A stretch of 64,000 nucleotides of DNA from Actinomycetales bacterium (GTDB lineage Bacteria; Actinomycetota; Actinomycetes; S36-B12): NCBI GenBank assembly GCA_018970025.1, contig JAGWXF010000001.1:1-64000 (forward strand). The letters run 5' to 3'. Shown piece by piece: positions 34,253 through 42,066 of the stretch. Below the pieces are notes generated by a model that saw nothing but the letters and a program-made list of their open reading frames with translations, was not told the origin of the DNA and ran no database searches. Position 1 is the first letter of the stretch. Every line of letters begins with the position of its first letter. A program made the position numbers and the translations under genes.

Positions 34253-35803
34253 TCAGCGATAGGTGCGGCTGATGCTGAAGGGCCCGTAGGAGCCCGTTGC
34301 CGGAGCGCGGCCCACGACCGTGCAGCGGCCGTTGCCGGTCTTGCGCAGCCGCACGGCGCCACTTGCCGGGAACAGCAGCCGGCAGTTGGCCCGACCCTGG
34401 GTGACCGCCCAGCTGACCTCCTGGCCGGCGTTGGTCTCGCCCTGGCTTGCGGTCGCCAGGGTGATGGTGCGGCCCTTCTTGATGCGCTGCGAGTTGGGTG
34501 CCGCCAACTGTGCCGTCTGCACGCCGTTGGTGAGCGCGAGCACGAAGTTGGTGTTGCCCGGGCTGAACCCGTTCCCGCCCGCGGTCTTGGCGTTGAGGGT
34601 GCAGGAACCGCTCGTCGCCGTCACCGAGACGGTCGTTCCAGCCAGCGTGCAGCCCGCGCCCGTGATGCTCAGCGTGGCCGGCGCCCCGGAGGCCGTCTTG
34701 ACCGCCAGGGCGTAGTTGCCCGGCGGGGTGACGTTCGGCGCGGTGAACGACCACGGAGCGGGATCGCCGTTCGGGTCCACCGTGATGACGTCCTGGCTGG
34801 TGGCGTTCTGCACGGCGACCGTCTGGCTCGCGGTGCCGGTCTGACCGGTGTTGCCCGTCCAGGTCGCGGCGATGACCACATTGCCGACTGCGGTGGGGGT
34901 GTAGGTGATCGTCGCGACGCCGTTCGGCCCCGTGGATGCGGCGTTCACAGGCGCGGCCGCACCGATGGCCGAGCCATTGGCCGTGAACACGACTGATCCT
35001 GCGTAGGACGGCACCTGGACGATGGCGGTCAGCGTCGACGGGACGCCGACGAACAGCGGTGGCACGGTGACGCCGACCGCGCTGCCCGAGTTCGTCACGA
35101 CCGTGTTCGCCGCGGCGCTGGTGCAGGCGCTATTGCAGACGGCGGGCTGCACCCCGTTCACCGTTGCCGGCGAATACGTCGCCACGATGTTCACCGAGCC
35201 CAGGCTCGTCGGAGTCCAGGAGACTGTTGCCGTCGACGGCGTGCTGCCGTTGAGCGCCACTGGCCCGCCGATGTTCCCGCCGCCCTGCAGCGCGAACTGA
35301 ACCGTGCCGGTCGGGGCGTAGGAGCCGCCGTTGGGCCGGACGGTGGCCGTCAGGTTCACCGGCTGGTTGAGGGCGACCGTGCTCGGCACCGACACCGTCG
35401 TCGTGGTCGTCACCGCGGAGATCGTCCCGCTGACCGTGTTGGAGGAGTCACCGCCGAGGAGGGCCGAGAGGGCCTGGGCGGTGTAGCCGCCGGCGAACTG
35501 CGGAATCCAGCTCGCATTGCCCACGCCGCTGGCGTTGGTCGTCAGGCTCACCGTCTGGCCCTGGCTGCCGAACTGGAAGTTCACGCTGATGCCCGTGTTC
35601 GGCGTCGCGTCGGTAACGCTGATCGCGTACTGCTGGCCGATGGACCCGTTGGTCGGGCTGATCGCCAGCTGGAAGCCCGGGCGGTCAGCAGCGCTGGCCG
35701 GGACGGCCGTGCCGACGAGCGTGCTGAGCACGACGCCGGCGATAGCCACGCCGCCGACAAGGCCGCGGCGCAGCCTGCGACTGGAGTCGCTTGATTCCTT
35801 CAT
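34253..35803 (-). CDS. Large secreted Ig-like repeat protein
   Basis: A 516-residue exported protein. A basic N-terminus and hydrophobic core (LVGGVAIAGVVLSTLVG) end in the cleavage site ASAA-D (after residue 39). At least four Ig-like/Big-type beta modules follow, rich in Thr, Val, Ala, Gly and Asn (e.g. TVSVPSTVALNQPVNLTATV, GVATITYTPTAVGNVVIAAT). The C-terminal module has paired cysteines (ANCRLLF, GNGRCTVVGRA). It is likely a cell-surface or secreted adhesion-like or structural protein; no enzyme motif or anchor is visible. AAGGGAG nine bases before ATG 35803 sets the start. The DNA is notably richer in Asn/Thr codons than its neighbours. Confidence 0.78.
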   Translation of the reverse strand: MKESSDSSRRLRRGLVGGVAIAGVVLSTLVGTAVPASAADRPGFQLAISPTNGSIGQQYAISVTDATPNTGISVNFQFGSQGQTVSLTTNASGVGNASWIPQFAGGYTAQALSALLGGDSSNTVSGTISAVTTTTTVSVPSTVALNQPVNLTATVRPNGGSYAPTGTVQFALQGGGNIGGPVALNGSTPSTATVSWTPTSLGSVNIVATYSPATVNGVQPAVCNSACTSAAANTVVTNSGSAVGVTVPPLFVGVPSTLTAIVQVPSYAGSVVFTANGSAIGAAAPVNAASTGPNGVATITYTPTAVGNVVIAATWTGNTGQTGTASQTVAVQNATSQDVITVDPNGDPAPWSFTAPNVTPPGNYALAVKTASGAPATLSITGAGCTLAGTTVSVTATSGSCTLNAKTAGGNGFSPGNTNFVLALTNGVQTAQLAAPNSQRIKKGRTITLATASQGETNAGQEVSWAVTQGRANCRLLFPASGAVRLRKTGNGRCTVVGRAPATGSYGPFSISRTYR

Positions 35804-35894
35804 GGAGGGGATCTCCCTTGATCGTGGGTTGATCAGCAGCGGCCGATCAGTCCAATGTGTGCCAAGATGATAATCCATCCACGCTTCGATTCCG

Positions 35895-35932
35895 CCCTGC
35901 GTCAGCATCGGCTCTCCGATGCTGACGCAGGG
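35895..35932. repeat. Perfect 17-bp inverted repeat (hairpin)
   Basis: CCCTGCGTCAGCATCGG (35895-35911) and its exact reverse complement (35916-35932) are separated by CTCT. It lies in the 152-base divergent region between the secreted Ig-like gene and tRNA-Val(CAC). No T-run follows on either strand, and no gene is known to end here, so a normal terminator role is doubtful. An operator, an attenuator or the trace of a mobile element are alternatives. Confidence 0.85.
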
Positions 35933-35955
35933 CAACTGCTACCATCCGGGCCATC

Positions 35956-36027
<72 letters not shown>

Positions 36028-36151
36028 CCGATGGCACGCCACCCTCGGCGAACGCACGTGCCACTGCCGCAGGAAGCCCCGCACCGATCCGCACATGACG
36101 CAGCAGGCAGGCCCGGACACGGCCCGGGCCTTGGATACGCAAGGAGATCCC

Positions 36152-38092
36152 GTGGCCAGGACTGCCTTCGACGTGGTGGGCGGCGACCGGTCGGTGGTCG
36201 TGGCCCGGGTGAACGGCGAGCTGCGCGACCTCGCGACCGAGGTTCGCGAGTCGGACCACGTGGAGCCGGTTCTGATCGACAGCCCGGAGGGCCTTGCCGT
36301 CCTGCGCCACTCGTGTGCGCACGTGCTCGCCCAGGCCGTGCAGCAGGCCTTCCCGCAGGCCCGGCTCGGGATCGGGCCGCCGATCAAGGACGGCTTCTAC
36401 TACGACTTCGACGTCGAGCGGCCGTTCACGCCGGACGACCTGCGCGACCTCGAGCAGCGCATGACGGCGATCATCAAGTCCGGCCAGCGGTTCGCTCGCC
36501 GGATCGTGACCGAGCAGGAGGCCGTGGGCGAGCTCCGGGCGGAGCCGTACAAGCTGCGGCTGATCGGCAGCGCGGGCGGAGCGGAGGTCATGGAGATCGG
36601 CGGAGCCGAGCTGACGATCTATGACAATCTCGACGCAAAGACCGGGGAGCGCTGCTGGGGGGACCTGTGCCGAGGTCCGCACGTCCCCGATACCCGCTAC
36701 ATCCCGGCCAATGCGTTCGCGCTCATGCGCACGTCAGCTGCCTACTGGCTCGGGAACCAGGCCAATGAGCAGCTGCAGCGGATCTACGGCACTGCCTGGC
36801 CGACCACGGAGGGCCTGAAGGCTCACCTGACCTTCCTCGAGGAGGCCGAGCGCCGCGATCATCGACGCCTGGGCGCCGAGCTGGACCTGTTCAGCTTCCC
36901 CGAGGAGATCGGCTCGGGCCTGGCGGTCTTCCACCCCCGGGGAGGCGTGGTGCGCCGCGTCATGGAGGACTACTCCAGGAGCCGGCACGAGGCTGCCGGG
37001 TACGAGTTCGTCAACACCCCGCACATCACCAAGGCCGACCTGTTCCGCACGAGCGGGCACCTGGACTGGTATGCCGATGGCATGTACCCGCCGATGCACC
37101 TCGATGCCGAGGTCGATGAGCAGGGCAATGTCCGTCGCCAGGGCACCGATTACTACCTCAAGCCGATGAACTGCCCGATGCACAACCTCATCTTCGGCGC
37201 CCGGGGCCGTTCGTACCGGGAGCTTCCGCTTCGCCTGTTCGAGTTCGGCACCGTCTATCGCTATGAGAAGTCCGGGGTCGTCCAGGGAATGACCCGGGCT
37301 CGCGGCTTCACCCAGGACGACGCGCATATCTACTGCACGCGCGAGCAGATGGCCGATGAGCTCGACCGACTGCTGACCTTCGTGCTCAACCTGCTGCGCG
37401 ATTATGGCCTCACGGACTTCTACCTCGAGCTGTCGACGCGGGATCCTGGCAAGAGCGTGGGGTCGGACGAGGTCTGGTCCCACGCCACCCAGACCCTGCG
37501 ACAGGCAGCGGTCAAGCAGGGGCTTGAGCTGGTGCTCGACGAGGGCGGGGCCGCCTTCTACGGGCCGAAGATCTCCGTCCAGGCCAAGGACGCCATCGGC
37601 CGGACGTGGCAGATGTCGACGATCCAGCTGGACTTCAACCTGCCGGAGCTCTTCGAGCTGGAGTACCAGGGCCCGGATGGCACTCGCCACCGCCCGGTGA
37701 TGATCCATCGTGCGCTGTTCGGATCGATCGAGCGGTTCTTCGCCGTCCTGCTGGAGCACTACGCGGGTGCCTTTCCCCCGTGGCTGGCTCCAGTGCAGGT
37801 GGTGGCCATCCCGATCACTGACGCACATGTGCCCTACCTCGACGACGTGGCCAGCCGCCTGCGAGCGGCCGGCGTGCGCGTGGAGGTGGATGCGTCGGAC
37901 GATCGGATGCAGAAGAAGATCCGCAATGCGCAGCGGCAGAAGGTCCCGTACATGCTGCTGGCAGGCGATGAGGACGCCTCCGCCGGGGCTGTCTCCTTCC
38001 GATACCGCGATGGCACCCAGAAGAACGGCGTGCCGGTCGAGGAGGCCATCGCCGAGATCGTCGCGGCCATTGCCGATCGCGTGCAGGTCTGA
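36152..38092 (+). CDS. thrS: Threonyl-tRNA synthetase
   Basis: A class II synthetase of ~646 residues. It has a TGS-like start ([16 protein letters not shown]), the editing/SAD domain ([35 protein letters not shown]), the catalytic core ([64 protein letters not shown]) and an anticodon-binding domain. GTG 36152 has AAGGAG five bases upstream. An in-frame ATG at 36095 gives 19 more residues and fits the family's TGS length better, but it lacks a ribosome-binding site. The start is therefore uncertain. It is followed without gap by the HIT gene. Confidence 0.95.
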   Translation: MARTAFDVVGGDRSVVVARVNGELRDLATEVRESDHVEPVLIDSPEGLAVLRHSCAHVLAQAVQQAFPQARLGIGPPIKDGFYYDFDVERPFTPDDLRDLEQRMTAIIKSGQRFARRIVTEQEAVGELRAEPYKLRLIGSAGGAEVMEIGGAELTIYDNLDAKTGERCWGDLCRGPHVPDTRYIPANAFALMRTSAAYWLGNQANEQLQRIYGTAWPTTEGLKAHLTFLEEAERRDHRRLGAELDLFSFPEEIGSGLAVFHPRGGVVRRVMEDYSRSRHEAAGYEFVNTPHITKADLFRTSGHLDWYADGMYPPMHLDAEVDEQGNVRRQGTDYYLKPMNCPMHNLIFGARGRSYRELPLRLFEFGTVYRYEKSGVVQGMTRARGFTQDDAHIYCTREQMADELDRLLTFVLNLLRDYGLTDFYLELSTRDPGKSVGSDEVWSHATQTLRQAAVKQGLELVLDEGGAAFYGPKISVQAKDAIGRTWQMSTIQLDFNLPELFELEYQGPDGTRHRPVMIHRALFGSIERFFAVLLEHYAGAFPPWLAPVQVVAIPITDAHVPYLDDVASRLRAAGVRVEVDASDDRMQKKIRNAQRQKVPYMLLAGDEDASAGAVSFRYRDGTQKNGVPVEEAIAEIVAAIADRVQV

Positions 38093-38602
38093 ATGTCCGA
38101 CGCCTGGGACCGACTGTGGACCCCGCATCGGATGCAGTACCTGAAGGGGGAGAGCCGTCCGGCGCACACCGACGCCGGGGAGGACTGCCCGTTCTGCGTG
38201 GCGACCGAGCTGGATCCTGATGACAGCCTGGTCGTCACGCGTGGGACCTGGTCGTATGTCGTCCTCAATCGGTACCCGTACAACTCCGGCCATCTGCTGG
38301 TATGCCCCTACCGGCATGTGGCGGACTACACCGGCCTGACGGCCGACGAGGTGGCCGAGGTCGGCGCCTTGACCCAGCAGGGCATGGCAGCGCTGCGGCG
38401 GGTGTCGAATGCGCACGGATTCAACATCGGCATGAACCAGGGCTCGGTCGCGGGCGCTGGCATCGCCGGGCACCTGCATCAGCATGTCGTGCCCCGATGG
38501 GGCGGCGACACGAACTTCCTGCCGGTGATCGGCGCGACCAAGACGATCTCGCAGCTGCTCGCCGAGACCAGGGCGCTTCTGGCCGACGCTTGGGAGGCGT
38601 AG
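38093..38602 (+). CDS. HIT-family hydrolase
   Basis: A 169-residue histidine-triad protein with the triad GHLHQHVVPRW (H127, H129, H131) and an upstream CPFC pair (C32, C35) that may bind zinc. HIT enzymes of this branch act on dinucleoside polyphosphates (AP4A phosphorylase/hydrolase-like). The position after thrS matches Rv2613c, an AP4A phosphorylase. Coupling to a synthetase gene is attractive because synthetases make AP4A as a side product; that link is inference. Confidence 0.9.
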   Translation: MSDAWDRLWTPHRMQYLKGESRPAHTDAGEDCPFCVATELDPDDSLVVTRGTWSYVVLNRYPYNSGHLLVCPYRHVADYTGLTADEVAEVGALTQQGMAALRRVSNAHGFNIGMNQGSVAGAGIAGHLHQHVVPRWGGDTNFLPVIGATKTISQLLAETRALLADAWEA

Positions 38603-38604
38603 CC

Positions 38605-39075
38605 ATGGCCGGATTCCCCGGGATGGACCAGGCCCAGGCCAGGCAGGCCCTGGCCGGTGCTGGGGTGCAGGTCCTGCGAGCCCTCGATACGCAGGGCGCG
38701 GTGGATTCCTCGGTGCTGGAACTGGTGCTGGATGCAGGCTCGCGACATGTCCGCGAGGTGGTGGATGCCACGCCTCCGGCCGCGCCCTTGCGGGATCAGG
38801 GCATGGGGGCCTGGCACGTGAACGACGTCGACGAGGTGCACAGCGTGCTGGACGGAACGGGGATCATGGAGTTCTGGACCGAGCTCGGGGCCGTCGCCGT
38901 CGTGGTGGAGGGTGGCGACGTGGTGGTGATCCAGGGCGCTGAGCATCGCTACCTGCCGCTGACGCCGCAGCGATGGGCCGTCAGATTCGCAGGCCCGGCT
39001 GATGAGGAACTGACGGGCGGGACCACCGGGCGGGCGGCCACGCCCTGGCCGTCGACGCACGCAGCGTTCCACTGA
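38605..39075 (+). CDS. Cupin-fold protein resembling acireductone dioxygenase
   Basis: A 156-residue protein whose second half reads like the acireductone dioxygenase/cupin barrel: WHVNDVDEVHSVLDGTGIME, then VVVEGGDVVVIQGAEHRY and a closing PQRWAVRFAG strand. Potential metal ligands are His and Glu in the first motif and His in AEHRY; the second His of the canonical HxH pair appears to be Asn. The N-terminal ~60 residues are helical. Substrate unknown. It starts two bases after the HIT stop and is probably in the same operon. In M. tuberculosis HIT is followed directly by pgsA, as I recall. Confidence 0.65.
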   Translation: MAGFPGMDQAQARQALAGAGVQVLRALDTQGAVDSSVLELVLDAGSRHVREVVDATPPAAPLRDQGMGAWHVNDVDEVHSVLDGTGIMEFWTELGAVAVVVEGGDVVVIQGAEHRYLPLTPQRWAVRFAGPADEELTGGTTGRAATPWPSTHAAFH

Positions 39076-39099
39076 CGCGATGCAGGCTCGTGGCAGGGG

Positions 39100-40479
39100 C
39101 TAGCCCCTTCGATCATCGTCGGCAGCCGAGCGGGCAGCGACGGCAGTCGGCAGGATCGGCTCCGGCATCCGCCAGGGCTCCATCAGCATGGGGGTCTCCC
39201 GGGACGACAGGGTGTCCCCGGCCCGTGCCCCCGCCAGTGGGCTGATCGAGACAATCGCGCCGGCTACCGCCTGCGGGACGGGGCGGGTCTGCGCGCCGAG
39301 CGGGGCGCCGAGCGGCCCGATGCGCACGTCCGCGTCGTGGTCGACATGCCCGGACTCCGCGCGGAAGTGGCCGCGGACGTGGACCGGCTGCTGCGGTCGA
39401 ATCGTCCCGGAGAACACCCGCACGATCGAGAACGTGCCCATGGACAGGTCGTCGGTGGTCTGTATCACCTCGGCACACACCGGACCGCCCGGATCCGCGT
39501 GCAGCGGTGCGAGGGGCTCGCCGGCGACCGTGGTCACGAGCGGCACTGCGCGATCGGCCGGCGACGGGAATCCACGAACGATCAGGTCCAGGACGAGGCT
39601 GCTGCCGATACTTGCCGGCTCGGCGGCATGTCCGAGGACTGGATGGAGGTACCCGCGGGCGACGGCTCGCTCCAGGTCGGCCATCAGGACCTGCGCATCG
39701 AGGTCCTCGCCGGAGATGAAGCGGCGTATCAGGGTCTCGTCCTCGGACTCGGTGATGATCGCCTCGATGAGGTCCGTGCGAGCGCCGGCCACCAGGGCCG
39801 CGTGCTCTGGGTCCGCATCCTGCACGTGCGGGCCATTGGCGTCCCAGTACTGAATGCGGGTCGTGAGAAGGTCGATGAACCCGGTGACCTGGCCATCGTC
39901 GGCATGGACCGGCAGATACATCGGCAGGACGCCACCGCTGCCGGTCAGCATGCGATGGCACACGGCGACGGTCTCCTCGAAGTCTGCACGATCCTTGTCG
40001 AGCTTGGTGACGACGACGGCCCGCGGCAGGCCGATGGCCTCGCACTCATCCCATAGGGTGCCGGTGGCGGCATCGATGCCGTCCACGGATGCGACGACGA
40101 ACAGGGCTGCATCCGCCGCGCGAAGCCCTGCCCGGACCTCCCCGGCAAAGTCGGCGTGGCCCGGCGTGTCGATGAGGGTGATCACCCGGTCCTCGCTGCA
40201 GAAGGACGCTACTGACAGGCCGACGGAGCGATGCTGGCGAAGTGCGGCCGGATCGTGATCGCAGGTCGTCGTTCCGTCCTCGACGCGGCCGATGCGGGGG
40301 ATCGCGCCCGCCGCGTGCAAGAGGTGCTCGATCAGGGTGGTCTTGCCCGCGCCCGCCGGGCCCACGAGCACCACGTTGCGAATCTCCGATGGGGACGATG
40401 GGGTCGGCCCCTGGCGATCGGAGCGGTGGTCGGCCGTGCGGATCCTCTCCCGAGTCCATTCGTCCGTAACGGCTAGCAT
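39100..40479 (-). CDS. EF-G2-like translational GTPase lacking domains III-V
   Basis: A 459-residue protein homologous to the N-terminal two domains of actinobacterial EF-G2 (FusA2). G1 is GPAGAGKT (40-47), switch I QHRSVGLSVA, G3 DTPGHADF (104-111), G4 TKLD (158-161). A complete domain II follows (VFSGTIRPQQPVHVRGHF ...). The protein stops soon after MEPWRMPEPILP, where domain III of full-length EF-G2 (about 700 residues) begins. Only 24 bases separate its stop from the convergent cupin gene, so the rest has been lost. The open frame is intact and has its own TATCGT hexamer upstream, so it may be expressed; a decaying pseudogene is the alternative. Confidence 0.85.
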   Translation of the reverse strand: MLAVTDEWTRERIRTADHRSDRQGPTPSSPSEIRNVVLVGPAGAGKTTLIEHLLHAAGAIPRIGRVEDGTTTCDHDPAALRQHRSVGLSVASFCSEDRVITLIDTPGHADFAGEVRAGLRAADAALFVVASVDGIDAATGTLWDECEAIGLPRAVVVTKLDKDRADFEETVAVCHRMLTGSGGVLPMYLPVHADDGQVTGFIDLLTTRIQYWDANGPHVQDADPEHAALVAGARTDLIEAIITESEDETLIRRFISGEDLDAQVLMADLERAVARGYLHPVLGHAAEPASIGSSLVLDLIVRGFPSPADRAVPLVTTVAGEPLAPLHADPGGPVCAEVIQTTDDLSMGTFSIVRVFSGTIRPQQPVHVRGHFRAESGHVDHDADVRIGPLGAPLGAQTRPVPQAVAGAIVSISPLAGARAGDTLSSRETPMLMEPWRMPEPILPTAVAARSAADDDRRG

Positions 40480-40485
40480 CTGCTC

Positions 40486-40491
40486 ACGATA
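40486..40491 (-). promoter_or_regulatory. Probable -10 hexamer (TATCGT) of the truncated EF-G2 gene
   Basis: On the minus strand TATCGT ends six bases before ATG 40479, with no ribosome-binding site. It lies in the 47-base divergent gap with pgsA. Confidence 0.5.
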
Positions 40492-40526
40492 CGGCTCGGC
40501 GCGCCTGACGGTGCGACAGGAGATGC

Positions 40527-41129
40527 ATGCTCAACAACCCATCGGCCCGACGCCTGGCGAGCGGGGTGATCGACCCACCGGCCCGCCTGCTGCTCCGGCT
40601 GCGGGTGTCCCCGGATGTGGTCACCGTCATCGGGACCGTCGGCGCATCGGCTGCTGCGATTGCCTGCTTCAGTACCGGGCGATTCATCCTCGGCGTCGTC
40701 CTGATCTCGTTCTTCGCGCTGAGCGACCTGATCGACGGTGCGATGGCGCGCATGGCCGGCACCAGCGGCCCATGGGGGAACTTCCTCGATGCGACCCTGG
40801 ACCGGATCGTCGACGGCGCGATCTTCGGCTCGTTGATCGCCTGGGGGGCGATCAACGGCCAAGCGTGGGTTGCGGCGGCTGCGACGTTCGCGCTCGTGAC
40901 CGGCCAGGTGACCAGCTACGCCAAGGCGCGCGCCGAGGCGGTCGGGGCCCGGGCGAATGTCGGGATCGCCGAGCGCGCCGAGCGAACGATGGGCGTGCTC
41001 CTGGCAGTCCTGCTGACCGGGCTCGGGGTGCCCTTCGTGCTGCCCATCGCACTGTGGCTGCTCGGCCTGCTCGGCATCGTGACGATCATCCAGCGCATCG
41101 CCGTGGTGCGCAGCCAGCTGCGGTCGTGA
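40527..41129 (+). CDS. pgsA: CDP-alcohol phosphatidyltransferase (phosphatidylinositol phosphate synthase type)
   Basis: A 200-residue membrane enzyme with six hydrophobic segments and the complete CDP-OH-P motif: D67, D70, G71, A74, R75, G84, D88 and D92 in DLIDGAMAR...GNFLDATLD. In actinobacteria the gene next to an acyltransferase and pimA encodes phosphatidylinositol-phosphate synthase. That enzyme joins CDP-diacylglycerol and inositol phosphate, the first step toward PIM glycolipids. AGGAG precedes the ATG. Specificity is inferred from this neighbourhood. Confidence 0.92.
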   Translation: MLNNPSARRLASGVIDPPARLLLRLRVSPDVVTVIGTVGASAAAIACFSTGRFILGVVLISFFALSDLIDGAMARMAGTSGPWGNFLDATLDRIVDGAIFGSLIAWGAINGQAWVAAAATFALVTGQVTSYAKARAEAVGARANVGIAERAERTMGVLLAVLLTGLGVPFVLPIALWLLGLLGIVTIIQRIAVVRSQLRS

Positions 41130-42064
41130 GCACGCGGCCGCGGGGGCCTGTCAGCAGAGTGGCGCGGGCACAGGACGCTGCCACCGAGTGGGCCTTCAGT
41201 GCCGGCTGGCGCCTGGTCCGGCTCCTGCCCGAGCATCGGGCCCGGGAGGCCTTCCAGCAGGCAGCCGATGCGATGTGGTGGCGCGAGGGCCCGAGCGTTC
41301 AGCAGCTGCAGCGCAACCTCGCTCGGGCGCGTCCGGGACTGAGCCGGACCGAACTGCGACACCTCAGCAGGCAGGGCCTGCGCAGCTACCTGCGGTACTG
41401 GTGCGAGGCCTTCCGACTGCCGTCATGGTCGCTGGAGCGCATCAGCAGCACCTTCCACATGGACGGCCAGGAGCTCATGGACGAAGCCGTGCGCAGCGGG
41501 TCGGGAGCCATGATGGTTCCGGGCCACATGGCGAACTGGGACCACGCGGGCGCCTGGGGAGCCCTTCGCTATGGGTCAGTGGTCACCGTGGCCGAGCGGC
41601 TGCGGCCGGAAGGCCTGTTCGAGCAGTTCCTGGACTATCGACGAAGGCTCGGCATGGAGGTGCTCGGCCTCGGCGAGGCAGACGTGCTGCGCACGCTGGC
41701 GCGGCGACTGGCCGAAGGACGCGTGGTAGCACTGCTCGGCGATCGGGACATCTCGCGGAACGGCATCGAGGTCATGCTGCTCGGCCAGCCCGCCTCACTG
41801 CCCGCAGGCCCGGCACTACTGTCCATCATGACCGGCGCGCCGCTGTACCCGGTCGGGATGTGGTTCGAGGAGGAGGGCACCTTCGGTCGGGTCCTGCCGC
41901 GGGTGGAGGTGCCCGAGGGGCTCCCGCGGGCCGAGCAGGTCCAGGTGATGACCCAGCAGGTCGCGGATCGGCTCGGCGCTGCCATCGCCGAGCGGCCGGT
42001 GAGCTGGCACATGCTGCAGCCGGTGTGGCTTGCCGACCTCGACCCGGCTCGACGAGCGCGGTAG
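41126..42064 (+). CDS. Phosphatidylinositol mannoside acyltransferase (LpxL/HtrB family)
   Basis: A 312-residue LpxL-like acyltransferase with the catalytic HX4D motif in PGHMANWDHAG (H134, D139), then ALLGDRDISRNGIEVML and ASLPAGPALLS. Homologues in this exact position (PatA, Rv2611c) acylate the mannose of PIM1/PIM2 at the cytosolic membrane face. The GTG overlaps the pgsA stop (GTGA), and pimA begins two bases after its end, so the three form one unit. Confidence 0.92.
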   Translation: MSTRPRGPVSRVARAQDAATEWAFSAGWRLVRLLPEHRAREAFQQAADAMWWREGPSVQQLQRNLARARPGLSRTELRHLSRQGLRSYLRYWCEAFRLPSWSLERISSTFHMDGQELMDEAVRSGSGAMMVPGHMANWDHAGAWGALRYGSVVTVAERLRPEGLFEQFLDYRRRLGMEVLGLGEADVLRTLARRLAEGRVVALLGDRDISRNGIEVMLLGQPASLPAGPALLSIMTGAPLYPVGMWFEEEGTFGRVLPRVEVPEGLPRAEQVQVMTQQVADRLGAAIAERPVSWHMLQPVWLADLDPARRAR

Positions 42065-42066
42065 CC

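Noticed and set aside
36028-36151. T-box or other riboswitch before thrS
   Set aside because: No T-box sequence or specifier/antiterminator helices could be seen; the gap is only 124 bases after the tRNA.
36734-38485. Minus-strand open frame (~583 codons) opposite thrS and HIT
   Set aside because: Mirror of conserved synthetase codons, with no start signals or domains.
39095-39108. Palindrome AGGGGCTAGCCCCT between the cupin and EF-G2-like genes as terminator
   Set aside because: It has no loop and no T-tract; it is a plain palindrome that contains the EF-G2-like stop codon.
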